Below, piece by piece: positions 12,392-22,995 of a stretch of DNA of 64,000 bases (position 1 is the stretch's first letter; each line of letters begins with the position of its first letter). The position numbers and the translations under genes were made by a program. The notes beneath the pieces were generated by a model that searched no databases, was not told the origin of the DNA, and saw nothing but the letters and a program-made list of their open reading frames with translations. The stretch is from assembly GCA_022432975.1 (NCBI GenBank), contig CM039508.1:19009330-19073329 (forward strand), read 5' to 3'. The stretch is from Begonia masoniana (Eukaryota; Streptophyta; Magnoliopsida; Cucurbitales; Begoniaceae).

Positions 12392-13591
12392 AACATGCAA
12401 GGAAATACCTTTTCGTACCTTTTCCCAAAAACCATGATGCATGAATATGTACGATGTCGTAATTAAAATCGAAGCATAAACAAGCAACAACTTAAACATT
12501 CAACAACTTAACTAAAACTAACTACCCAACCTATTACCCAACACATTCTACATCTCCAAGATCCTCAATAAACATTAAATCTTATGGTGTAGGCCAAATC
12601 GGCCAAAAGAGTCACGAAGACTTACCTGTCGGCCGTAGAAATTTAAGCTCCGTCCACGAGCGTGGTTCACCTAAGGCAATTCACAACAATTATCATTAAA
12701 ACGTATTTAAACAGTTAACGTCCAAATTAATGAAATCTTAAACTAAAGGAGTTTCCTAAAATTCTAATTTAACTAATCGAGGCATTTTATCGAACAATTT
12801 ACGCTCGATACCTCAAACCAGCATTAACGAGTTTTTCCAAAAATCTCAAAAATTCATCAAACCCTAACATTCGTCCTAAATCACTTAACTTCGTCCAAGA
12901 ACGCTCCATACGTTAAATACATTCATAAATTCAGTAAACCTATCGATTTAAAACCCTAAATCGCATTTTTTAACGAAACCCTAAACGTAAACCCTAACGT
13001 TAAACAACCCAAAAACTACGAATAAACTTTCCAAAACCATAGAACCTTACCTATAATCGAGTTTGGGGAAGAAAACGTGAAGAACGGAGTTGATCAGAGG
13101 AAGAACGATCGCCGAAATGATGAAAGAATCGCCTTGAGAAATCACAGAAGGCTTTTGGCATGGAAATGGTGAAGGAGAAGGAGAATTTCATGTTTTAATA
13201 TAATTTGGTTTGTAAAATTATTATAATGCCCTTAGTACTTATTTTCTATTTATTTCATCCCTTATTTCGTTAATTAGCTAACGATTCGGTTTCTCCAAAC
13301 TTTCTTATTTCACCAATAATTCCAACTTATTATTAGGGTCCTAATAAAACTGTCTGTTCTCAAATCGGACCTCGTTTACTATTTTTACTAAAACGTCATT
13401 TATATTACGAGAAACGTAATTCTCGTAATTTAACATCACAACTCCGAAAATTCCCATAATTTTCCTAAAATTCATATTAATAATTATGATTCTAATAACG
13501 CTTTGTTTTTGTAAAACGGGCTTGATTTGACATATTCACAAAAATATCATTTATATTAAAATATTAATATCCCGTAAAGTCGGGTGCTACA

Positions 13592-15268
13592 TTCCATCCA
13601 CCTTATTTAAAATTTTGTCCTTAAAATTTGCTCTAGCTTATAGTCCTTGATATTAACGTCTCATGTCTTGCAGCCTTATACTTTGATTTACAATACTCTG
13701 TTCTCTTCGAGTCTTCTCCCCTCATCGCTTTTAAAATTGAATTCCCCTTTTTTAAAACTTCGATTCTATCTATACTTAGGGTAAATTTCTATAATCCTAA
13801 ATCAAAATTCTGAAATCCAATGGTGCAACCCAAACCGTTAACCCCATTGGCTATCCTCGACTTAGCTTATTACGCCCCAAATTAGCATCACGTGCTTATA
13901 ATTTCCTAATCCAAGTCCTCATTATGAAGCAACCTTAGAGTCTTCTCCCATTGAAGTTTTTCTTAGTCGTTTTTTTTTTAGATCACATCTATGCCTATAC
14001 TTCCTAACGTCCGTTAGATCGAATTTCGTCCATGAAATTCTTCTAATTCCTGAGATGTAACCCAAACTTCTACAAGCGTTCATCGACTTTGGCAGTAGTC
14101 GGAATGCACACCCACTCAAATTTCTACTCTTTTTCTAAATTATTCATGGGCCTCAACTTGTTGAATACAAGTTAACTCTTGGCATTTTCTAGTCTAATTT
14201 CTCTTCTAGGTTTACTTATATCATTTCTGTGCAAATCCTAATTCTCCTTCTTTGAAAATCCATGAGTTCTTCACATCATACTACACTAAGCATTGAGCCA
14301 AACTTTCAAATCTTAACCCTTCGTCTAATTTTAACGACCTTTTTCACTTACTCTTAACATCACACAGGGATCTCCTCGAAGTCTACTAACTAGTCTATGC
14401 TCTTTCGTTCCTCCTAGTCAGTTCTAAGTATTCTACTTGGCTCCCGTACAATGATTTATGCAACGATCTTCTTGTTAGCAAACTTGTTATAGATAAGTTT
14501 ACATCCTTAATCCACATCTCCTCAAGTTCTACAATCTTACCCTTTTATTTTCTAATAACTCAGAATATCTCTTCATTAAGGTTATTCTTCCTAGTTCTTT
14601 GAATATAGATGTCCCTACTTTCATCCCTTCTATGGTCATACTAGTTACTTTAAACCTCAAAACACGACTTCTAATTTAGAGTGACAAACTTTCTTCCAAT
14701 AGTTATCGCATTGGGTTCCTAAATTCTTTCTAACTCTTATGCTTTTACTTACTAACCTCTAACCTTTAATCAAGCAGCACCAAATAGCTTACGTGTCTAC
14801 AACTCATTAATCACTCTTAACTTCACTAAGTCTCCCTTATTTTTTTTTCCCTCTTCATTAGTCGACACCAACACTCCTTTACCAAAGAAATCTAAACTCT
14901 GCATGCCCTTTCAGCAATCTACTTAAAATAAACTATTGGATGCTATCTTTGTCCAGATACTCCCAACTTCTAAGGGATCTAGGTTAATTAAATCTCTGTT
15001 ATATTTTCTTATTTGTTTATACACACTAACAGTATCTCAACGATCTAGAGTGTCCTTCAGAAGGTCTTACATCTAAGCTCCAGATCTCTCTTTGAGTGAT
15101 CATATTTCAGAACCCCAAAGGTTCGTCAACTAGGGTTTAGTTTTGATATATCTAAATCATATATCTCATAAGTTGTATCCTTCTAGGGGTAATTAGATTC
15201 CAGGTGCACAATCATACCCTCAAATCCTCACCCCAACCTACACCTTTATTCTAACACTTTCTATTTCA
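13592..15268 (-). other. Internal region of gag-only element with no recognisable coding sequence
   Basis: AT-rich DNA between the gag stop and the polypurine tract at the left LTR. I find no RT (FIDD/YVDD), RNase H, integrase or chromodomain motif in any frame. It may be an unrelated filler as in LARD/TR-GAG elements, or pol that has decayed beyond recognition. Confidence 0.55.
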
Positions 15269-16348
15269 CTAACTGTAATTTAGTATCATACCTGAAATAT
15301 CGGAAGGCTGGGCTCCGTCATCAACATCACCAGGTTTGATAAATGGAAAGACCCTCGGGGTAACTCTTTTCTGGTCACCGCCGTGTTGGTTTCGGCCTAG
15401 TAGTGGGCAATTTCTAACATAATGGCCCGTTCCTCCGCATCTATAGCACCTATCCGTGCCCATTCTGCAATCACCTGACATATAGGACACGGGCTTTTGA
15501 GTAGCTCATTGCACTTGTTTCCCCTTGCCCTGGTCGTTGTTTCCCGCATACGGCCTTTTAACGCCTCCTTGTTGTTGCTGTGGTTGTCCTTGTGGCTGCC
15601 AGTCTCCGTTTCGAGGTCGAGGCTGGATCTCCAGAAAGAACCCTCTTGTTGGCTCCCTTGGTTTGACGTAAGTTGGTTCAGCGGCCCTAATCTCTAGAGC
15701 TCTTGCCACTATCTCTGTATAGGGCACATTCCGCACCCCTGATATGATGACACTTTTTCGGATTTCCTGACCGAGCCCTTGCATAAACCAACGCACCTTG
15801 TCCTCATTAACACTAACCTGGCGTGGTGCGAACCTGGATAGGGCCTCAAACTTCCTGACGTATTCGGCAACTGAGCCAGTCTGTCTGAATTGCATGAACT
15901 CCATCATTTTTGCCTCTCTTACCGTATGGCTAAAGTATTTGTTATAAAATATGGCTTTAAACCGTTCCCAAGTCATTACCGTCACATCGGTTGTTGCTTT
16001 GATGGAGTCCCACCAAAACCGAGCGTCTAACGCTAAATGAAAAGTGACATAGGCCAGTTTATTCTCATTCTCTATCCCTGCATACTGTAGCATGTCCTCC
16101 ATAGTTCGGATCCACTCCTCGGCTAAAGTGGGATCCGATGATTGTCCGTTGAATACCAGAGGTTGTAATTTCTGAAATCTCTCCATGCCTTGATGGTTTG
16201 AAACGACCACCTCTCGGGCCTGACGATCCTCACGGTTTACCAAACGCTCTATTTGTTGTGCTTGCCTGTCCATGTGCTGAGCCTGACGGTCCAGCAAATC
16301 TGTAAGTATGTCTAGGGCCTCGTCCCTAGCGTCTCTACCTCGAACCAT
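15269..16348 (-). pseudogene. Tekay-like gag with zinc knuckle, one in-frame TGA
   Basis: Starts MVRGRDARDEALDILTDLLD (ATG at 16348) and runs 280 codons to a TGA at about 15503; the same frame then continues to 15269. Features in order: Gln-rich coiled N-terminus (residues ~20-45), the gag core with FNGQSSDPTLAEEWI (residues ~75-88) and FWWDSIKATTDV, then RQTGSVAEYVRKFEALSRFA, a Gln-rich linker, and after the TGA a CCHC zinc knuckle CYRCGGTGHYVRNCP. It stops a few codons into what would be the protease (DISGMILNYS). Gag forms the cytoplasmic particle that packages element RNA. If the TGA is real the product would lack its zinc knuckle. The gag core frame is otherwise well kept, consistent with a recently mobile non-autonomous copy. 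Confidence 0.8.
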
Positions 16349-16513
16349 TTTTATATAACTCCTATAAAAGTGAAAACAAATAACCCTAAGAAATCGAAAT
16401 TAAATAAAGCATTTAAACATACTTACAGTTGATGAAGGATGTCTGCGTAGTGGCTGTGCAGTCGAACAGTCTACAGAACCGATTTTAAAACCCGGGGGCT
16501 CTGATACCATAAT

Positions 16514-19241
16514 TGTAGCGACCCTAACACTGTACCCTTATTTTTCCGTATTGTTTTTTTTATCCATGTAAACTTTGAGCGGAATTTAAATCGTAGACTA
16601 AATTGTTGAATTCGTTTGAAAATTATTCTTAAAACAACTTAATCAAAGCTTAAACAATTAAAATAAAACTTAAAACAATTATTTAAAACAATTAAAATCA
16701 TTTAAGCTAATAGAAAACACACAGTAGCTTTCGGGGACAAAAGGGACAATTGTCCCATGAGAATCAGGGACGATCGATCACCCAAAACAGGCGATCGATC
16801 GCCAGTTGGAAAAATATCAGTGGTGATCGATCGCCAAGTCCTCTGGAAATTTATTTCCAGCGAACTTGCATCGCTTCCTTCCCTTCTCTTTCTTTCTTCC
16901 TTCCCTTGCATATACATACCTCAATACTTCTAACTGCTTCCTCAATTTTCGTTTACCTTTTCGTTTACCTTTTCGTTTACCTTTTCGTTTACCTTTTCGT
17001 TTACCTTTTCGTTACCTTTTCGTTACCTTTTCGTTACCTTTTCGTTACCTTTTCGTTTACCTTTTCGTTTACCTTTTCGTTTACCTTTTCGTTTTCCTTT
17101 TCGTTACCTTTTCGTTACCTTTTCGTTACCTTTTCGTTTTCCTTTTCGTTTACCTTTTCGTTTACCTTTTCGTTACCTTTTCGTTACCTTTTCGTTACCT
17201 TTTCGTTTACCTTTTCGTTTACCTTTTCGTTTTCCTTTTCGTTACCTTTTCGTTTACCTTTTCGTTTACCTTTTCGTTTACCTTTTCGTTTACCTTTTCG
17301 TTTACCTTTTCGTTTACCTTTTCGTTTACCTTTTCGTTTACCTTTTCGTTTACCTTTTCGTTTACCTTTTCGTTACCTTTTCGTTACCTTTTCGTTTTCC
17401 TTTTCGTTTACCTTTTCGTTTTCCTTTTCGTTACCTTTTCGTTTTCCTTTTCGTTTACCTTTTCGTTACCTTTTCGTTTACCTTTTCGTTTACCTTTTCG
17501 TTTACCTTTTCGTTTACCTTTTCGTTTACCTTTTCGTTTACCTTTTCGTTTACCTTTTCGTTTACCTTTTCGTTTACCTTTTCGTTACCTTTTCGTTACC
17601 TTTTCGTTTTCCTTTTCGTTACCTTTTCGTTTTCCTTTTCGTTACCTTTTCGTTACCTTTTCGTTACCTTTTCGTTTACCTTTTCGTTTACCTTTTCGTT
17701 TACCTTTTCGTTTTCCTTTTCGTTTACCTTTTCGTTTACCTTTTCGTTTTCCTTTTCGTTACCTTTTCGTTACCTTTTCGTTACCTTTTCGTTTTCCTTT
17801 TCGTTTTCCTTTTCGTTTTCCTTTTCGTTTTCCTTTTCGTTTACCTTTTCGTTTTCCTTTTCGTTTTCCTTTTCGTTTAACCTTTTCGTTTACCTTTTCG
17901 TTTACCTTTTCGTTTTCCTTTTCGTTTTCCTTTTCGTTTACCCTTTTCGTTTACATTTTCGTTTTCCTTTTCGTTTTCCTTTTCGTTTACCTTTTCGTTT
18001 ACCCTTTTCATTTATCATGAAAACATGCATGGAAATACCTTTTTGTACATTTTCCCAGAAACCATGATGCATGAATATGTACGATGCCGTAATTAAAACC
18101 GAAGCATAAACAAGCAACAACTTAAACATTCAACAACTTAACTAAAACTAACTACTCAACCTATTACCCAACACATTCTACATCTCCAAGATCCTCAATC
18201 AACATTAAATCTTATGGTGTAGGCCAAATCGCCAAAAGAGTCACGAAGACTTACCTGTCGTCCGTATAAATTTAAGCTTCGTCCACGAGCGTGGTTCACC
18301 TAAGGCAATTCACAACAATTATCATTAAAACGCGTTTGAACCGTTAACATCCAAATTTATGAAATTCTAAACTAAAGGAGTTTCATAAAATTCTAATTTA
18401 ACTAATCGAGGCATTTTATCGAACAATTTACGCTCGATACCTCAAACCAGCATTAACGAGTTTTTCCAAAAATCTCGAAAATTCATCAAACCCTAACATT
18501 CGTCCTAAATCACTTAACTTAGTCCAATAACGCTCCATACATTAAATACATTCATAAATTCAGTAAACCTATCGATTTCAAACCCTAAATCGTATTTTTT
18601 TAACGAAACCCTAAACGTAAACCCTAACGTTAAACAACCCAAAAACTACGAATAAACTTTCCAAAACAATAGAACCTTACCTATAATCGAGTTTGGGAAA
18701 GAAAACGTGAAGCACGAAGTTGATCGAAGGAAGAACGATCGTCGAAATGGAAAATGGCGTGAGAAGGCGATGAAAGAATCGCCTGGAGAAATCACAGAAG
18801 GCTTTTGGCGTGGAAATGGTGAAGGAGAAGGAGAATTTCATGTTTTAATATAATTTGGTTTGTAAAATTACTATAATGCCCTTAGTACTTATTTTCTATT
18901 TATTTCATCCCTTATTTCGTTAATTAGCTAACGATTCCGTTTCTCCAAACTTCCTTATTTCACCAATAATTCCAACTTATTATTAGGGTCCTAATAAAAC
19001 TGTCCGTTCGCAAATCGGACCTCGTTTACTATTTTTACTAAAACGTCATTTATATTACGAGAAACGTAATTCTCGTAATTTAACATCACAACTCCGAAAA
19101 TTCCCATAATTTTTCTAAAATTCATATTAATAATTAGGATTCTAATAACGCTTTCTTTTCATAAAACGAACTTGATTTGACATATTCACAAAAATATCAT
19201 TTATATTAAAATATTAATATCTCGTAAAGCCGGGTGTTACA
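16514..19241 (-). repeat. Right LTR (5' LTR in element sense) of gag-only element
   Basis: 2,728 bp, TGTAGCG...GTGTTACA. It matches the left LTR closely at both ends, but ~570 bp found at 8710-9280 are absent and the 12-bp array is greatly enlarged. The palindromes gggacaattgtccc (16743-16756) and ggcgatcgatcgcc (16790-16803) are present. The donor-like site is at 18254 (minus strand). The acceptor-like site lies in the missing segment. Confidence 0.85.
16947..18015. repeat. ~1.07-kb minisatellite of 11-12-bp units (CGTTTACCTTTT)
   Basis: About 90 tandem units in three main versions: cgtttacctttt (12), cgttttcctttt (12) and cgttacctttt (11). On the element's sense strand this reads AAAAGGTAAACG, a purine-rich strand with an AG|GTAAAC splice-donor-like site in most units. 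Two frames stay open through the whole array (LPFR/YLFV repeats) because the units contain no stop codons. Confidence 0.95.
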
Positions 19242-22230
19242 ATACGTCTTTATCTGTTGTGAGTGTTGATGGTACTCCAATGCCATTAATAGGTGTAGGT
19301 TCTGTTAATACATCTTGTTTGTCACTTCTTGATGTCTATTATATTTCTAATCTTACCGTCAATCTCGTTTCTGTTAGTCAATTGTGTTAATCTGGCTATT
19401 TAATCTCTTTTTCTTTTTCCAATTGTTGTGTGCAGGACCCTCGATCTCAGAAGGTGATTGAGACAGGCCGTAGAAAAGGGGGTCTTTATGTCTTGGATTA
19501 ACTCCAACTACCTGATACCTGATGTTGCTTAATCTAGTGTTGATTTGTCATCATTTCGTTTGAATCGTTTGTCTTCTGATTTTTATCTATGGCATACTCG
19601 TTTAGGTCATGTTTTAGCATCCCGATTTCAATTCTTAGATTTATCTGGAGTATTAGAAACTTTAAAAAGTCATGATATTTCTTATTGTAGTGGTTGCAAA
19701 CTAGCAAAATTCTCTGCGTTACCTTTCAATATAAACCTATTTTTTTCTCGTAATTCTTTTGATATTGTTCATTCTGATGTGTGGGGGCCTTCTATTACTA
19801 CAAAAAGAGACTTATGATATTATGTATTTTTATTGATGATTGCACTATTTATACTTAGATTTATCTTATGAAACGCAGGTCAAATTATCTTACTATTTTC
19901 AATCACTTTAAAGCTCTTTTCAAAACTCAGCATTCGACTGTTATCAAGTGTTTTCATTGTGATCTGGGGGGTGAGTACACTTCCAATATTTTTTTTTTCC
20001 ATTTACTTGCTTTTGAAGGTAATATTCATCAAACCTCGTGTCGAGAAACACCTCAACAAAATAGGGTTGCAGATGTTCTTATTGTCTGCGGATGTTCTTA
20101 GTGTATTTTGGGGAGAAGCGGTCCTTACTGCCATTCACGTGATCAATAGGATACCAACTTCTCACAATTCACGTTTGTCACCCTTTCAAAAATTATATGG
20201 TCGTACTCTAGACTATTCTTCCTTACGTGTTTTTGGTTGTACTTGTTTTGTTCTCCTACCACACATTGAACGTGATAAATTGTGCTCTCGATCTGCTTTA
20301 TGTGTCTATCTTGGTTATGGTGTTGGTCAAAAGGGATATCATTGTTTTGATCCAGTCAACCAAAAGTTGTATGTCTCTTATCATGTTATGTTTCTTGAGC
20401 ATATGCCTTTCTTCTCCATACCCTCTGCCTAGTATAATATCACTCATGCAGATCTGATATGCATTGATCCATTCAGTACCGACAATGATGAAGCCTCCCC
20501 CACGACTATTTCTACTTCTACTAGCTCCACTGAATCTGGCAACTTCATCCCTGGGACATCTACGACTCCTCCCCCTTCTGCGACTGCTCCATCATCTCGA
20601 GAGATTGCGGACAATCCTATTTGTCAGTCTACTCGTCCTCATAAGTCAACTAAACTACATGATTTTGCTTATTCTTGTTATTCCAATTTTGTTGTTTATT
20701 TTGTTACGTCTATTTATCATATGTCTGAGCCTTTATCCTATAAAGAAGCTGTTGGTAACCCTTTTTGGGAGAATGCTATTGCTGAGGAATTAACTGCTCT
20801 ACATCAGACTCATACTTGGGATATGGTACCGCTGCCACCTGGGAAACGTGCTATTGGATCTCGTTGGGTTTTTAAGAACAAAACGAAATTTGATGGTTCT
20901 ATCAAACGATACAAAGCTCGTCTTGTTGCTAAAGGTTACTCTCAAGAGTATGTCATGGATTATGAGAAATTTTTTGCCCCTGTTACTAAAATGACCACCG
21001 TTCAAATGATGATTGTTGTTGCCTCTGTTCGTCGATGGAAAATATCTCAGATGGATGTCAAGAATGCATTCTTAAATGGTGAAGTATATATGGTGCCTCC
21101 TCCTGGAATTGTTCACCGACCTGGCAAAGTTTTTAGACTTCGCAAAGCTCTCTATGGACTCAAACAAGCACCACGTGCTTGATTGGAAAAGTTCTCTACG
21201 GTGATTACCTCATTTGGTTTTTGTTCTAGCAATCATGATTTGACTTTATTTGTCAAGTGTACGGGTGCAAGTCGTATACTTTTGTCTTTATATGTGGATG
21301 ACATGATAATTACTAGTAATGATTATGATGGAATTGAAACTTTGAAGTATGACTTAGCCCGTTGCTTTGCTATGAAAGACTTAGGTTTGCTGCGCTACTT
21401 TCTAGGCATCGAGGTTGCAACTTCGCCAAAAGGTTATCTATTGTCTCAATCAAAATATATAGCTGATCTATTTGAGTGTACACGTCTCACTGACAACAAA
21501 GTAGTAGATACTTCGCTTGAGACTAATGTTTAGTACTTTCCATTAGATGGTTCTTCTTTGCCAGATCCTAGTCTCTACCGTACGGTTGTGGGAAGCTTAG
21601 TTTACCTTACTGTGACTCGTCCTGATATTACATATGCTGTGCACGTGGTTAGTCAATTTGTCACTGCACCGACTATTGTTCATTGGGTTGCTGTTCTTCG
21701 CATTCTCTGATATCTTCGGGGAACTCAGTTTCAGAGTCTATTATTCTCCTCTTCTTCCTCGTTAGAGCTGCATGCATACTTTGATGCTGATTGGGCGGGC
21801 GATCCTACGGAACGTAAGTCGATCTCTGGCTTCTGTATTTCTCTTGGAGATTCTCTTATCTCTTGGAAGAGTAAGAAGCAAGATGTTATCTCCAGGTCTT
21901 CCACAGAAGCTGAGTATCGTGTCATGACTACCACCACTTGTGAGATTGTTTGGCTACGTTGGTTACTTGGAGATATGGGTATTCTTCTTCGTCAACCTAT
22001 TGCTCTCCATTGTGATAATCAGAGTGACATCCACATTCCACGTAATTCAGTTTTTCATGAGAGAACGAAGCATATTGAGATTAATTGTCATCTCACTCGT
22101 CATCATCTACAACTTGGCACTATCTCGCTGCCTTTCGTTCCTTCCTTGCTGCAGATAGCTGATATGTTTACCAAGGCTCATTCCGCTTTGCGCTTCCGTT
22201 TCTTGTCTGGTAAACTCACAATGTTTATTT
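19242..22230 (+). pseudogene. copia pol (integrase, reverse transcriptase, RNase H), broken
   Basis: Continues the gag/protease frame cut at 8205. In order: GAG-pre-integrase segment with FYLWHTRLGH (about 19575) and YCSGCKLAK; integrase with DIVHSDVWGP (19760) and the later VFWGEAVLTAIHVINRIP (about 20105); reverse transcriptase with the HTWDMVPLPPGKRAIGSRWV stretch (20810), QMDVKNAFLNGEVY (21050) and the catalytic LYVDDMIIT (21290); RNase H with DADWAGD (21784), STEAEYRVM (21901) and a final CDNQSDIHI (22012). Frames change or stop at about 19387, 19500, 19815, 20100, 20430, 21181, 21531 and 21708, so no full product is possible. Copia order (integrase before RT) is clear. Confidence 0.88.
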
Positions 22231-22260
22231 CTAGCTGTAACATTGTGAGTTTGAGGGAGG

Positions 22261-22404
22261 ATGTTAGATTATATGTATCAGGTTCAAGGTCTTTTTAGTA
22301 ATTTACTTTACTTGTTTATTAACCCTAACTATATAACACTTCTAGGTTTTAATTACTTTTTATCAATTCAATAAGATATTTGTCTACTTTTTTCAATATC
22401 AACA
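22261..22404 (+). repeat. 3' LTR of copia element
   Basis: 144 bp, TGTTAGATT...ATCAACA. A purine-rich gagggagga precedes it directly (22252-22260), the expected polypurine tract. TSD TATAT follows. Confidence 0.85.
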
Positions 22405-22716
22405 TATATATATAGTTGGTTCATCAATATAATTAATATATTATTTATAATATATTATAATTGTATTATCAATGAATAAATTACAAACGTGTAAACTAAG
22501 TAAACATTTAACAATATTCTCGTGATAAAAATAAGTAATTATTAGATTTGTGTAAAGGTATTTAGAGAATTAAAAAAAATAAATTGTGGATAGTTATGGA
22601 AGTAAAATAGTCTTCAGAATTAAATTAAGTGTAAGAACTTCCCAACGACATGTCGTTTATAGACTTGGGTCCCTTTTCTTTATTACGCATCAACTGCTAA
22701 ACACCAGTATAATGGA

Positions 22717-22721
<5 letters not shown>

Positions 22722-22761
<40 letters not shown>
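22722..22761. repeat. (GA)n microsatellite upstream of PPR gene
   Basis: About 20 GA dinucleotides, 235 bp before the PPR start codon, probably in the promoter or 5' UTR. Confidence 0.95.
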
Positions 22762-22765
<4 letters not shown>

Positions 22766-22995
22766 TCCAACTCTAGTCAGCTTCGTCGACGTCCACTGCT
22801 TCAAGCTTCATTATCTCAATGACTGCAGCAAAAGGTATCGCGATGGTCGTCACTATATCTAGTACTCTTTTCTACTTATCGTATTTGCTTTGCAATTTTA
22901 ATTTCCTAAGCTGCTGACGAGCTTCATTTCGTATCTGAATTCCCTCGGAAAATTTACGCGTTGGACTTCCTCTTTAAGGTCTCTTCAGCTAGATC

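Larger units (their letters stand above)
8206..13591 (-). repeat. Left LTR (3' LTR in element sense) of gag-only element, interrupted by a solo LTR
   Basis: Collinear with 16514-19241 apart from two differences: a solo LTR is inserted at 9400-12131, and the segment ~8710-9280, present here, is missing from the right LTR. Without the insertion it is about 2.65 kb. It carries the palindromes gggacaattgtccc (8435-8448) and ggcgatcgatcgcc (8461-8474), an acceptor-like site at 9182 and a donor-like site at 12625 (minus strand). Confidence 0.85.
8206..19241 (-). mobile_element. Non-autonomous Ty3/gypsy element with gag only (TR-GAG-like), nested in the copia element
   Basis: Starts TGTAGCGACCC at 8206 and ends GGTGTTACA at 19241, flanked by perfect ATACG duplications (8201-8205, 19242-19246). 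The LTRs are 8206-13591 (enlarged by a nested solo LTR) and 16514-19241. A reverse-complement PBS (ggctctgatacca, initiator tRNA-Met) lies beside the right LTR at 16497-16509, so the element reads right to left. A purine-rich tract (aaggtggatgga on the minus strand) borders the left LTR at 13592. The 2.9-kb interior encodes a gag with zinc knuckle and then about 1.7 kb with no recognisable protease, reverse transcriptase or integrase. Such elements need enzymes from another copy; this one probably used a related Tekay-like element. Confidence 0.85.
6408..22404 (+). mobile_element. Ty1/copia element (Ale-like size), decayed, split by a nested gypsy element
   Basis: Two 144-bp LTRs (6408-6551 and 22261-22404), both starting TGTTA and ending CAACA, flanked by TATAT at 6403-6407 and 22405-22409. 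The PBS-like tggtgtcatagc follows the left LTR directly. Removing the nested insertion (8206-19241 plus one TSD) leaves about 5 kb, normal for a small-LTR copia element. Order is gag, zinc knuckle, protease, integrase, reverse transcriptase, RNase H, as expected for copia. Many in-frame stops make it inactive. The nested insertion lies just after the protease active-site region. Confidence 0.9.

Noticed and set aside
12950..13010. aaaccctaaa repeats resembling plant telomere sequence (also at 18580-18640)
   Set aside because: Only a few imperfect copies, at the same place in both LTRs of one element; part of the LTR and not an interstitial telomere.
16750..18020. Two long overlapping open frames (376 and 384 codons) of LPFR/YLFV repeats
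   Set aside because: They run through the 11-12-bp tandem array, which has no stop codons in these frames; no composition or domain of a real protein.
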